Shown: positions 31,252 through 40,419 of the stretch, piece by piece
How the letters are laid out: each line of letters begins with the position of its first letter
Numbering within the stretch: position 1 is the first letter of the stretch
Origin: Brachyspira hampsonii 30446
Lineage (GTDB): Bacteria > Spirochaetota > Brachyspiria > Brachyspirales > Brachyspiraceae
Length of the DNA stretch: 64,000 bases
Direction: 5' to 3'
Assembly: GCF_000316195.1 (NCBI RefSeq)
Contig: NZ_JH994110.1
Span: 760,537-824,536, forward strand
The notes under the pieces: model-generated
Told to the model about the DNA's origin: nothing
The model's input: the letters and a program-made list of their open reading frames with translations, nothing else
Database searches by the model: none
Translations under genes and position numbers: made by a program

Positions 31252-33648
31252 TTAATTATTTAAACTAACAGGTATAGAAACAAAAAAAGTTGTTATTTTA
31301 AATTTTTCATTAACACTTTTTATCACCATACTTCCGCCATGAGCTTCTACTATTCTTTTGGAAATGGCAAGTCCTATACCGACTCCATGACTTTTTGTTG
31401 TAAAGAATGGAGTAAATACTTTTTCAGCTAATTCCGGTTCTATATATGAATTAGTATTTTCAACTATTATATCTATCATAGATTCTCTGTAAGCATTATC
31501 ATCAAATATTACACTGATAATCGAATCTTCATCGCCGTTATTTATGGCATCTATAGCATTAATTATCAGGTTAGATATAACTTCATTCATTCTGTCATAA
31601 TCCCATTTTACAACATCTTCTTTTGTGATTTTGACAGCATAGAATTTAATATTTTTTCCGCTTTTTTTAATATATTCTTTTGCTAAAATAGTAAGGTACT
31701 TAATCATATCTTCTATTTTTATATTCTCAACTTCCAGATTAATACTTTTAGCAAATGATAAATTCCTTCTCAAATAATTTTCTAAATTTTCTACCTCATT
31801 AGCTATTATCTGAGCATAGTTTTTAATATTTTCTTCTTTACTAACCTTCACAAGCCTATTAGCAAATCCAGCAATAGGTACTATGAAATTCCTAAGATTA
31901 TGAGCCATAGAAGAACTCATCTCTCCTATTATAGCCAAACTCTTTAAATCTAATAATGTTTTTTCAGCAGCTTTTAAAGCATTGTTATTTTTTTCTATTT
32001 CATTATAAAGATATGAATACTCTAAAGCTACCGCTGCCTGCCTTCCAAACATTTTTAAATAATCTAAATCATCTTCCGGTATCGGCTTTCCATTATAAGA
32101 ATTATCAACTACTACCATACCTATACAGTTTGTGGCATTCATTATAGGTATTATGGCGAAAGGACAGTATCCGAATATATCTGTGTATTTTTTTATTTGT
32201 TCTACTTCCTGATTATCTGTATTTGTTATATTGATGCTGTTTTTATTGTTGAATACATCAAAGAATAATTTGCAGTTTTCATTATTTGGTATAACAGTAT
32301 TTAAGAATTTCTGATTTAAATCCCAAGAATCTTCCATGCTTCTTCTATCAAAAGAAAGCATTAATTTTTCTCTAAGGGCATATTTATCCAGCTTTTGCAT
32401 ATTACTCCATATCATACCGGCTTCTTGAGCATTTGTAGGAGCAACACACATTCTTCCTCTAAATACATTAAATTCTTTATCATAAAGAAAAGCAAATGCT
32501 CTGTTAAAAGCAAATACATCTCCTATTGTTGCTATTGTCAGAAGTAAAAATAATATATCTTCTGTTTTTGAACGCTCTAAGAGAATATTGCTTATATCAT
32601 ATAATGTATTCAAACGAGACATGTGTTTCATGTTTTTTTCATTTGCTTTGCTTAATTCTACAATGTTATAATGTTCAGAAATTCTGCTTGCTATATTGGC
32701 TAAAAGCGGATTAAATAAATTAAGATCATTTATATCAAAATCTCCAAGCGGATTAACTGCATCCGGTATTTTATCTATAACAACTACATAACCTATGCAG
32801 TTATTTTTTACAGATATTCTATTGAATAGTACGGATCTATTTATGAGTCCTCTAAACTTTTCATAATATTTATTGTTTGCAGCATTATTTATATAGAATA
32901 TCCCTTTATCCCAAAATTCTACTACATAAACATTGTCATCAAACATTGAATAATCAAAATTATCAGGAAAGCCATAACTAGATCTTGTGTATAATTCATC
33001 ATTTTCATTTCTAAGTCTTATAAATGCTCTATTAGCCGTAAAAATATTTGCAATATCATTTGCTAATTGATTTAAATTATTTTCAAAATCATCAACTTCG
33101 CTTAATTTCAAATATAATTCTCTAAGCAGTTTTAATTGCTTATCTCTTTCTTTATATGTTACGCTTTGAAGTACATTATTAGCATATACAGCAAAGTGTC
33201 CTATAACATTTTTTATTTCGTTAACTATAGAGTTATAGAATTCTATTTTTTTTTCTTTATTTCTAAAAACTACAACTCCTATAGGATGTGCATAGAAAAA
33301 TATAGGAAGTACAAACATAGATGAATAATTTGAAAATACTTCCATATTTGTATGATTAATATTTTCTCCTATAAAAACTTTCTGATCATATAATACATCT
33401 TTACAATGATTGTCCGATATTGGAAAATCAACTTTACAGACATAGTATCTGTCTATTCCATATACGCCTCTAAGTATAAGATAATCGCCTTTAGGAAAAT
33501 ACACTTCTCCGCAATCAAAATTATAGTACTGGCAAGTTTTTTCTAAGAATAAATCAACAACTCTGTCTATTTCATTAGTATTCTCAGCAAAAAGCAGTCC
33601 CATAGATAAATCAGAAAAAAAAGTGTCTATAGATTTTCTCTCTTCCAT
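31252..33648 (-). CDS. GAF-domain sensor histidine kinase
   Basis: Protein of 798 residues, soluble. Three GAF-like sensor domains occupy about 10-160, 180-320 and 345-545, followed by a short coiled coil and a kinase core. The dimerisation box holds the phospho-acceptor His (SSSMAHNLRNFIVPIAGF). The ATPase shows the N box NLIINAIDAINNG and the G boxes KSHGVGIGLAISKRIVEAHGG. No response regulator adjoins it; the receiver proteins at 35445 and 40420 are on the other strand. GAF domains in such kinases often bind small molecules or haem, but no specific ligand is evident. Confidence 0.93.
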   Translation of the reverse strand: MEERKSIDTFFSDLSMGLLFAENTNEIDRVVDLFLEKTCQYYNFDCGEVYFPKGDYLILRGVYGIDRYYVCKVDFPISDNHCKDVLYDQKVFIGENINHTNMEVFSNYSSMFVLPIFFYAHPIGVVVFRNKEKKIEFYNSIVNEIKNVIGHFAVYANNVLQSVTYKERDKQLKLLRELYLKLSEVDDFENNLNQLANDIANIFTANRAFIRLRNENDELYTRSSYGFPDNFDYSMFDDNVYVVEFWDKGIFYINNAANNKYYEKFRGLINRSVLFNRISVKNNCIGYVVVIDKIPDAVNPLGDFDINDLNLFNPLLANIASRISEHYNIVELSKANEKNMKHMSRLNTLYDISNILLERSKTEDILFLLLTIATIGDVFAFNRAFAFLYDKEFNVFRGRMCVAPTNAQEAGMIWSNMQKLDKYALREKLMLSFDRRSMEDSWDLNQKFLNTVIPNNENCKLFFDVFNNKNSINITNTDNQEVEQIKKYTDIFGYCPFAIIPIMNATNCIGMVVVDNSYNGKPIPEDDLDYLKMFGRQAAVALEYSYLYNEIEKNNNALKAAEKTLLDLKSLAIIGEMSSSMAHNLRNFIVPIAGFANRLVKVSKEENIKNYAQIIANEVENLENYLRRNLSFAKSINLEVENIKIEDMIKYLTILAKEYIKKSGKNIKFYAVKITKEDVVKWDYDRMNEVISNLIINAIDAINNGDEDSIISVIFDDNAYRESMIDIIVENTNSYIEPELAEKVFTPFFTTKSHGVGIGLAISKRIVEAHGGSMVIKSVNEKFKITTFFVSIPVSLNN

Positions 33649-33684
33649 AAAATCAACTTCCTATTTTTTATCAAATACTTTTAC

Positions 33685-35103
33685 CTATAAAGTAAATATT
33701 TTTAATTCATACGGCAATATATCTATAGTTTCTGTAATGTTTTCTATTTTGTTTTCAAATGATATATCTTCTTTTATGCCGTATTCTTTCGTATCTAATT
33801 TTCTAGTTTTAGAAGTTATATTAACTATAATTAAGAGTTTATCGCTTTCATCTAAATTAAATTTATAAAACTTTCTAAAAGGATCTTTTTCTTTTTTTTC
33901 TTTATAATTTTTTTCTTGTTCATAATATCCATAATGAGTATCGGTTTCTTTTTTCAATTTGTCTAGTTTCTTTTTTTCTTCTATGTCAATGGAAACTATT
34001 TTACCGCAGTCTGCAAGTATAGTGTTATTTTTTATATAATTAGTAATATCTTTTATATATTCGCTTAAATCATAGCTTATATTTTCATAATCTTTTTCAT
34101 TACCGCCTACAACATTGCATCTTTTTAAGAATCCGTATTCATCACCCAAGGTTATCATCCACATATCGCATACTATTGCTGTAAATAAGAAAGTCTGTTT
34201 TACTCTCCATATATTTCCGTCATATTCTGAAATAAGCCTTTTTGTATCATGATTGCTAGGAAATGCTACTTGCATGCATTTTTCTCTTGCCATGTCATAC
34301 TGTTCTATAAACCATTCGCCTTCATAATCCCACCATTTAGCACTGCTTGCCACATAATCAAAACCGGCATCAATTAAGTTCTCAGTATCCTCCATAGAGC
34401 AGCCTAAACTTTCAGCAAAGAATACAGATTCATTATTAATTTGTTTAGCATTATATATTAAATATTTCCATAATTTTTTAGGGACTTTATATGCCGCATC
34501 ACATCTGAATCCGCTGAATCCTAAATTGAGATTATGTTTTATTAAATCATTCCAATAAAACCATATAGGATTTAATATTTCATTAATATTCTGATTATTT
34601 TTTTCTTCATTGCCGTTTTGATTATCTTTATTATCATTGTTATCAGTATTTTCTCCTTCGTCTTTTTCATTTGGATCTATTTTGTTATTGAACATAGCTA
34701 AATCGCCCCATTCAATCCATTTTCCATTATCCCAAGCTCCTGGAGACTGCAGAACTCCGTCTTTGGTTTTATACCATTCAAAATGTTCATTAACAAGATT
34801 GCAATCTTTTGATGAATGATTAATAACCAAATCTATCATTACTTTTATTTTTTGATTATTACAATATGCAATGAAATCTTTTAACTCTTTTTCTGCTATT
34901 TCTTGTTCAGAACTAGTGAAAAAAGCAGGGTTATATTTATAATAATATTTTGTAGCGTATAAACTTCCGCTAAATCCGGGATATGTTATAGGATTAATGT
35001 ATACCCATTCAAATCCCATATTCTTAATCCTATCAATATGGCTGTACCAATTTTTTATATGCCCTAAAAGAGGCGGAAATAAATTATATCCAGATGTTTT
35101 CAT
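33685..35103 (-). CDS. GH13 alpha-amylase-family glycosidase
   Basis: Protein of 472 residues without a signal peptide, so it acts in the cytoplasm. The GH13 signatures are KVMIDLVINHSS, the nucleophile motif GFSGFRCDAAYKV, the acid/base Glu in VFFAESLG and the third acidic residue in PSNHDTKRL. The family hydrolyses or transfers alpha-glucans. A very acidic, Asn-rich insertion (about 145-180) sits between the second and third motifs; codon composition there matches the gene, so it looks like expansion rather than error. The C-terminal beta domain is short. A tandem-repeat array lies upstream at 35222-35343. Confidence 0.9.
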   Translation of the reverse strand: MKTSGYNLFPPLLGHIKNWYSHIDRIKNMGFEWVYINPITYPGFSGSLYATKYYYKYNPAFFTSSEQEIAEKELKDFIAYCNNQKIKVMIDLVINHSSKDCNLVNEHFEWYKTKDGVLQSPGAWDNGKWIEWGDLAMFNNKIDPNEKDEGENTDNNDNKDNQNGNEEKNNQNINEILNPIWFYWNDLIKHNLNLGFSGFRCDAAYKVPKKLWKYLIYNAKQINNESVFFAESLGCSMEDTENLIDAGFDYVASSAKWWDYEGEWFIEQYDMAREKCMQVAFPSNHDTKRLISEYDGNIWRVKQTFLFTAIVCDMWMITLGDEYGFLKRCNVVGGNEKDYENISYDLSEYIKDITNYIKNNTILADCGKIVSIDIEEKKKLDKLKKETDTHYGYYEQEKNYKEKKEKDPFRKFYKFNLDESDKLLIIVNITSKTRKLDTKEYGIKEDISFENKIENITETIDILPYELKIFTL

Positions 35104-35221
35104 GTCTTTATTATATATAATTAAAGAAAAAAAACAACTTTTTATATATTTTTGTTAATAAAAAACTTTATAGTAGTTTTTTATTAAATGTATAATATAC
35201 CGCATTATATGTTAATAAGTT

Positions 35222-35343
35222 ATTATAGAAATTATATAGATTATAGAAATTATATAGATTATAGAAATTATATAGATTATAGAAATTATATAGATTATAG
35301 AAATTATATAGATTATAGAAATTATATAGATTATAGAAATTAT
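35222..35343. repeat. 18-bp tandem repeat, 6.8 copies
   Basis: The unit ATTATAGAAATTATATAG repeats six times without a mismatch (35222-35329) and then for a further 14 nt. It lies between the divergent glycosidase (-) and receiver (+) genes. On the minus strand each unit contains TATAAT twice, so the array holds many -10-like hexamers facing the glycosidase. Perfect copies suggest recent slippage. The rest of 35104-35444 shows no gene. Confidence 0.95.
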
Positions 35344-35444
35344 TTGCTTTATCATTTGTGATGAAGTTTATATATATTATTGATTTTAATTTTTTCTATT
35401 ATATAATGTAATAACAATATAATTAATTTTTCAGGTATAAAATT

Positions 35445-36152
35445 ATGAGAGTATTAATTTATGATTCATCTTTACAGATAAGAGATAGTCTTATCAGTAT
35501 TCTTATTACAGCAGGATATGAAGTTGTTGCTGTTAAGGATAAAAATAATATTTTGAGTATGTTTGGTAAACTTCCTTTTTCTATTGCTATTATAGAAATT
35601 GGGGAAAATGATACTGAAATGGAGAGTATACTTGAAAAAATATATTTAGACGACAGATATCATGGAGTGCATGTTATAGTTCATGTTGCAGATCCCAGCA
35701 GAGAATTTTTTACTAAGATGATGAGAATAGGTGTTTCAGGTTTTTTATTAAAGCCTTTTAATGAAAAAGATTTTTTAAATAGATTTAATGTTTTGATAGA
35801 AAAAGCTGGAGTTAAGCCTAAAAAACTAAAACATATAGTAATAAACAATTTAGATAATTTTAAATTGGTATTTAGACATGACGGGGTAAGACAGATTCTT
35901 CATGGTATGATAATAGAAATGTCTCCGGTAGGATTAAAATTTATTATGCCGCCTGAAGAAGCTAGTATAGAGGTGGGGCATATTATAAAGAATGCTTCTA
36001 TGTCTATTAGTTCTTATAAAATAAGTTTTTCTATTAATATACTAGAAAAAATAGGCAATGAATATATAGGCGAGTTTAGTGATTTATCAGCATTTAATGC
36101 TAAATTGATATGTAAATTTATATATGATAAATATATAGAAAAATTAAAATGA
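35445..36152 (+). CDS. Degenerate receiver plus PilZ-like domain protein
   Basis: Protein of 235 residues. The first 115 fold as a receiver by pattern, with D7 in VLIYDSS and the conserved Lys at 103 (FLLKPF). The phospho-acceptor position carries Glu (E51 in IAIIEIGEND) in place of Asp, so it is probably not phosphorylated normally. Residues from about 130 resemble PilZ: FRHDGVRQ recalls the Arg motif and EMSPVGLKF the [D/N]xSxxG motif. PilZ domains bind cyclic di-GMP; here the second motif starts with Glu, so binding is uncertain. It is followed 28 nt later by thiD. Confidence 0.78.
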   Translation: MRVLIYDSSLQIRDSLISILITAGYEVVAVKDKNNILSMFGKLPFSIAIIEIGENDTEMESILEKIYLDDRYHGVHVIVHVADPSREFFTKMMRIGVSGFLLKPFNEKDFLNRFNVLIEKAGVKPKKLKHIVINNLDNFKLVFRHDGVRQILHGMIIEMSPVGLKFIMPPEEASIEVGHIIKNASMSISSYKISFSINILEKIGNEYIGEFSDLSAFNAKLICKFIYDKYIEKLK

Positions 36153-36180
36153 TATTATTCATTATTACAGGAGTTTTACA

Positions 36181-36990
36181 ATGTTAAAGGCTTTAACAAT
36201 AGCAGGATTTGACGGTTCCGGAGGTGCAGGCATACAGGCAGATTTGAAAACTTTTTCTGCTTTGGGCTGTTATGGAATGTGCGTACTTACTGCATTACCT
36301 GTTCAAAATACGCAGGGTGTGAGAAACTGCTATGAAATAGAATTAAAGGCTATAAAAGAACAATTAGAATGCATATTTGATGATATTATACCTGATGCCA
36401 TAAAGATAGGAATGCTTTTTAATAGTGATATAATAAAGCTGGTTGCTGATTTTTTAAAAAATAATGCTAAGAATATACCTATAGTAGTTGATCCTGTAAT
36501 GGTTGCTAAAAGCGGGGACAGACTTCTTTTAGAGGAGGCAGTGGATAGTTTGAAAAAATATATACTTCCTATTTCTACTATTGTAACACCTAATATACCA
36601 GAGGCTGAAGATTTAACTTCAAAAAAAATAAAAACAGATGATGATATGATAGAAGCTGCTAATGATATACTTAATATGGGGGCAAAAAATGTTATGCTTA
36701 AAGGCGGACATTTGGAAGGGGAGCTTTCAAGAGATTTATTTATGAGTAAAGAAAGCAAAGAGTTTTTAGATGCTTTAAGAATAGATACAAAAAATACTCA
36801 TGGTACAGGATGCACTCTTTCTGCAGCAATATGCAGTTATATGGCTCATGGAAAAACTCCTCTTGAGGCTTCAAAATTAGGAAAAGAGTATTTATTCAAT
36901 GCATTAAAGGCTGGCAAAACTGACAGTGTAGGAAAAGGGCATGGCCCTGTTCATCATTTTTATGAGGCTTGGACGCATTTAAGTATATAA
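36181..36990 (+). CDS. thiD: Hydroxymethylpyrimidine/phosphomethylpyrimidine kinase
   Basis: Protein of 269 residues, normal for ThiD, which phosphorylates the pyrimidine half of thiamine twice. Family motifs are AGFDGSGGAGIQADLKTF, the VVDPVMVAKSGDRLL segment, TPNIPEAE, LKGGHLEG and the catalytic anion hole GTGCTLSAAICSY. AGGAG lies upstream of the ATG. It is the only thiamine gene in the window, so it may serve salvage. A bidirectional terminator follows at 37127. Confidence 0.96.
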   Translation: MLKALTIAGFDGSGGAGIQADLKTFSALGCYGMCVLTALPVQNTQGVRNCYEIELKAIKEQLECIFDDIIPDAIKIGMLFNSDIIKLVADFLKNNAKNIPIVVDPVMVAKSGDRLLLEEAVDSLKKYILPISTIVTPNIPEAEDLTSKKIKTDDDMIEAANDILNMGAKNVMLKGGHLEGELSRDLFMSKESKEFLDALRIDTKNTHGTGCTLSAAICSYMAHGKTPLEASKLGKEYLFNALKAGKTDSVGKGHGPVHHFYEAWTHLSI

Positions 36991-37126
36991 TTTATTTTTA
37001 GTATTTATATATAGGAATGCATTTTTTATAAAAATTGTTAGCATCTGTTAATTTTATTTTGATATATTATAAGCTAATAAAATTTATTTGATAAATAAAA
37101 TAATTTTTAATATTTTTTAATTAAAT

Positions 37127-37164
37127 AAAAAAAGGACTTTATATTTCTATAAAGCCCTTTTTTG
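37127..37164. terminator. Bidirectional terminator
   Basis: AAAAAAGG.CTTTATA pairs with TATAAAG.CCTTTTTT around a short loop, between convergent thiD (+) and the lipoprotein gene (-). Confidence 0.8.
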
Positions 37165-37176
37165 TTTGATAATTTT

Positions 37177-37920
37177 TTATTTAACTTCTTTTAATGTACC
37201 TTTCAAAGTTAAAGTGTCATTTTCAAAAGTACCCTTCAAATCACCCTGCCAATAAGGTATGCCGTCTTTAGCTTTATCAGTAACCATCTGAATATCAGTA
37301 AAATTCATATCATTAGAAATTTGAGAAGTGCTGATTTTATTATTATCTAAACCATATCCTATTTTGAATATTCCGTTAGTATCAGACTTTAATTCATATA
37401 CCCAAGGATAAACTGTAGGACCTCCAGCATGAGCGTATCTTATAGTAATTACTCCTGTTTCATCTTTTGTAACTCCTGTTCCTGTAATCATAGGACCATT
37501 AGTTCCGTCTAAAGTTTTTTGTGATATTCCTGTTCCTGTCATACCGTCAAAATTATAGGTTTTAGCAGGTGACACTCCGTAAAGTACAAAGAATCCAAAT
37601 CCTCTTTCTATTTTATTATTTGCATATTGTTTATTTTCGTATCTGTATGAGTCCCAAGATTTAGTAGCTCCTTTTGGGGTTGAAGCTCCTGTTTCAGCAT
37701 CAACTTTAGCGTCTATAGTACCATAAGTTCCTGAAACTTTTAAATATGAGTTTTGCATTAAATTATTATCATCATTAGCTTTTTCGCCAAATACAGCCTG
37801 AAAGTCTATATCCATAGTTCCTGCTTCAGATGTTCCTTGCTGATTTGATGTTGTATCTGTTTTAGAACATGAAAATACAAAAACAGATATAATAAGCATA
37901 ATTAATATAATTTTTTTCAT
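37177..37920 (-). CDS. Lipoprotein, unknown function
   Basis: Protein of 247 residues. The signal ends ISVFVFSCSK, with the lipidated Cys at about 18. The mature protein is Gly/Thr/Asp-rich with repeated beta-strand patterns (GTGISQKTLDGTNGPMITGTG and later TLTLKGTLKEVK), which suggests a surface or periplasmic beta domain. No family recognised. It has a good upstream AGGAGC site and is a single-gene unit with terminators on both sides. Confidence 0.8.
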   Translation of the reverse strand: MKKIILIMLIISVFVFSCSKTDTTSNQQGTSEAGTMDIDFQAVFGEKANDDNNLMQNSYLKVSGTYGTIDAKVDAETGASTPKGATKSWDSYRYENKQYANNKIERGFGFFVLYGVSPAKTYNFDGMTGTGISQKTLDGTNGPMITGTGVTKDETGVITIRYAHAGGPTVYPWVYELKSDTNGIFKIGYGLDNNKISTSQISNDMNFTDIQMVTDKAKDGIPYWQGDLKGTFENDTLTLKGTLKEVK

Positions 37921-38023
37921 TTTCGCTCCTTTTTTTGTATTGATTATATAATAAAATATATAGAAAATATTACAATAAGAAAATGTAAATTTTTTTTATA
38001 TTTGATAAATTATATAGTTAATA

Positions 38024-38066
38024 AAAAAAGCACCTCCATTTTATAATAAATGAAAGTGCCTTTTAT
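38024..38066 (-). terminator. Terminator of glyS
   Basis: AAAAGGCACTTTCATTTAT (minus strand) pairs with ATAAAATGGAGGTGCTTTT apart from a few mismatches, followed by T residues. Confidence 0.7.
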
Positions 38067-38087
38067 AATGATTTATTTAATTATTTT

Positions 38088-40180
38088 TTATTTTACCAAA
38101 CTAGAGAAATCAAGCATATTTTTAAAAATTTTATCTACTGAAGAAAGCAAAGCTATACGATTATTTTTTATTTTTTCATCGTCTACATTTACCATAATAT
38201 CTTTGAAAAATTTGTCTAATGGTTCATAAAGACTTGCTAATAAAGCAAATGTTTTTTCATATTCTCTATTTTCCATAAGTTTGTTTACTTCATTTAATTT
38301 TTCTTTATATGTATTATATAATGATTTTTCTGCTTCTTCTTTTAATAATGATTCATCTAAGTTAGTATCTTTAGCAGATTTAATCATATTTTTAATTCTT
38401 TTAAATACTATTAAAAGATTAGAGAATAAAGCCTCATTTTTCTTTCTAAACTCATCAATGGCTTCTATTTTTAAGTAAGCGTCATACATATCGTCTATTC
38501 CTGTAGAAAGAACGCCTGCAACTGAATCTTTAGAAAAATCAATGTCATTTTCAAAACGGGATTTAAAGAACTCGAATATATCTTTTATTAAATCTTCGCT
38601 TTTATTATTTCTTGCATCTTTAGGCATAGAATTAATTGACTGTTCTATTAATTTTTTAAGATTAACATGCTTTTTAGATTTTATAAGTATATTAATGATA
38701 CCTAAAGCCTGTCTTCTTAAAGCATTAGGATCTTGAGAACCTGTTGGTATATCTCCTACATAGAATCCAGCTGCTATATTATCCATTTTATCAAGTATAG
38801 CTATAGCCTTACCTGTATCATTAGAAGGTATTTCATCGGAAGCAAATAAAGGTCTGTACTGTTCATTGATAGCTAAAGCAATATCATCATTAAGGTTCAT
38901 AGCTTTTGCAAAATATCCTCCCATTATACCCTGAAGCTCTGGGAAATTATAAACCATATTGCTTACTAAATCTGATTTCATATATTTAATAGCTTTAAGT
39001 ATATTTTCTTTATCTTTTTCATATCCTAAAAGTGTTATTAAAAGCTCAGAGTTTTTCTCAAGTCTTTTTACTTTATCAGCAACACTTCCAAGCTCTTTTC
39101 TAAACATAAGCATTTCAAGTCTTTCATTCATCTCGTCCATACCTTTTCTTATATCTTCTTGGTATAGGAATCTTCCGTCTGAAAGTCTTGCTGTTAAAAC
39201 CCTTATATTTCCAGCTATTATCTGAGGAGTTTTGGGCTGATTAGCTGTTATTACAAATACATTAGTTAAAGAACCGTCTTTTTTACATAATGGGAAGTAT
39301 TTCTGATGTTCTATCATTTCGCTTGTCAATACTTCTTTAGGCACTTCCAAAAATTTAGAGTCAAATTCTGCAGTTAGTAAGTAAGGCTCCTCTGTCAAAT
39401 CTACAACTATTTCAGATACTTTTTTCTTAGAAACAGCTTCAAAACCTAATTCTTTTTCTATATTTTCTAATTGATTTATAATATTTTCTAACCTTTTTTC
39501 TCTTGATACTATAACATGCTTTTCTAATAATATTTTTTCATAGTCTTTAGGATTATTAATTTCTTTAAATTCAGGAGAAAGAAGTCTATGTCCTGTTACT
39601 TTGTTATTAGTTTCTATTCCAGCAACTGAAGTTTTAATAATTTCATTTCCGAATAATGCTATTACATTTCTTATTGGGCGGACAAAAGCAAAATCTTTAT
39701 TTCCCCATCTCATTTTCTTTTTAAAATCTATACTTGAAACAATACTTTCTAGTTTTTCTTCAAATAGTTTTTTAGTTTCTATACCTTTTTTTCTTTTTTT
39801 ACAAATATATATTTTTTTCCATTTACTTCTTTTATATATGGTTTATCAAATGATTCATTTTCATCAATATTTTTTACTGAATTAGCATTGATATTATGAG
39901 ATTTCAAAAAACCTTCTCCTGCTTTTGTAGGATTACCATCTTTAAAAGCACTTTCAAATAAAGGTCCTCTAAATTCTATTACTTCATCTTTTGATTTTTC
40001 TTCTATGTTTTCTGCTAAAATTGCTAATCTTCTTGGGGTAGTGTATGAGCTAACAGAACTGAAATTAATACCATTATTTTTTAATGTATTTTCTATTATT
40101 TTTTTAAAACTCATACTTGCAGGATATGCAAAATCTGCCGGTATCTCTTCAACCAATATTTCAATGAGTAAATCTTTCAC
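38088..40180 (-). pseudogene. glyS: Glycyl-tRNA synthetase beta subunit, frame broken at A AAA AAG
   Basis: Two frames together give a complete GlyS of about 697 residues. The N-terminal part (39779-40180) holds LLIEILVEEIPADFAYPA and YTTPRRLA. The C-terminal part (from about 39790 to 38088) holds MRWGNKDFAFVRPIRNVIALFG, HQKYFPL, ANQPKTP and GRFLYQEDI. The break lies in A7-G-A7 at 39786-39800, where the zero frame reads GAA AAA AAG GTA TAG. A single extra A, or a -1 slip, restores KKGIETKKLF, as expected for the family. GlyS is normally essential, so it may be expressed by frameshifting or transcript slippage, or the base may be a sequencing error. glyQ is not adjacent. Confidence 0.9.
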
Positions 40181-40419
40181 TTTAATTTTCCTTAAAATAA
40201 TAATTATTAATGTCCTATATTGTATATTTATAGTATAAAAAAAACAATATTTTTTGAATGTTAATTTGCAATTTTGTTAACTATTTGTTTATTTGTAAGG
40301 TTATATTAATAAAGAATAAGAATATTTAAAGAAAATAATTATTATTTTACGATAATATATAATAAGATATTGATTTTATATCATTAATATACTATATTTA
40401 TAAATTGGAAGATTTGAAT

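Noticed and set aside
35222-35343. Possible CRISPR array
   Set aside because: The 18-bp units abut with no spacers and there are no cas genes nearby; it is a simple tandem repeat.
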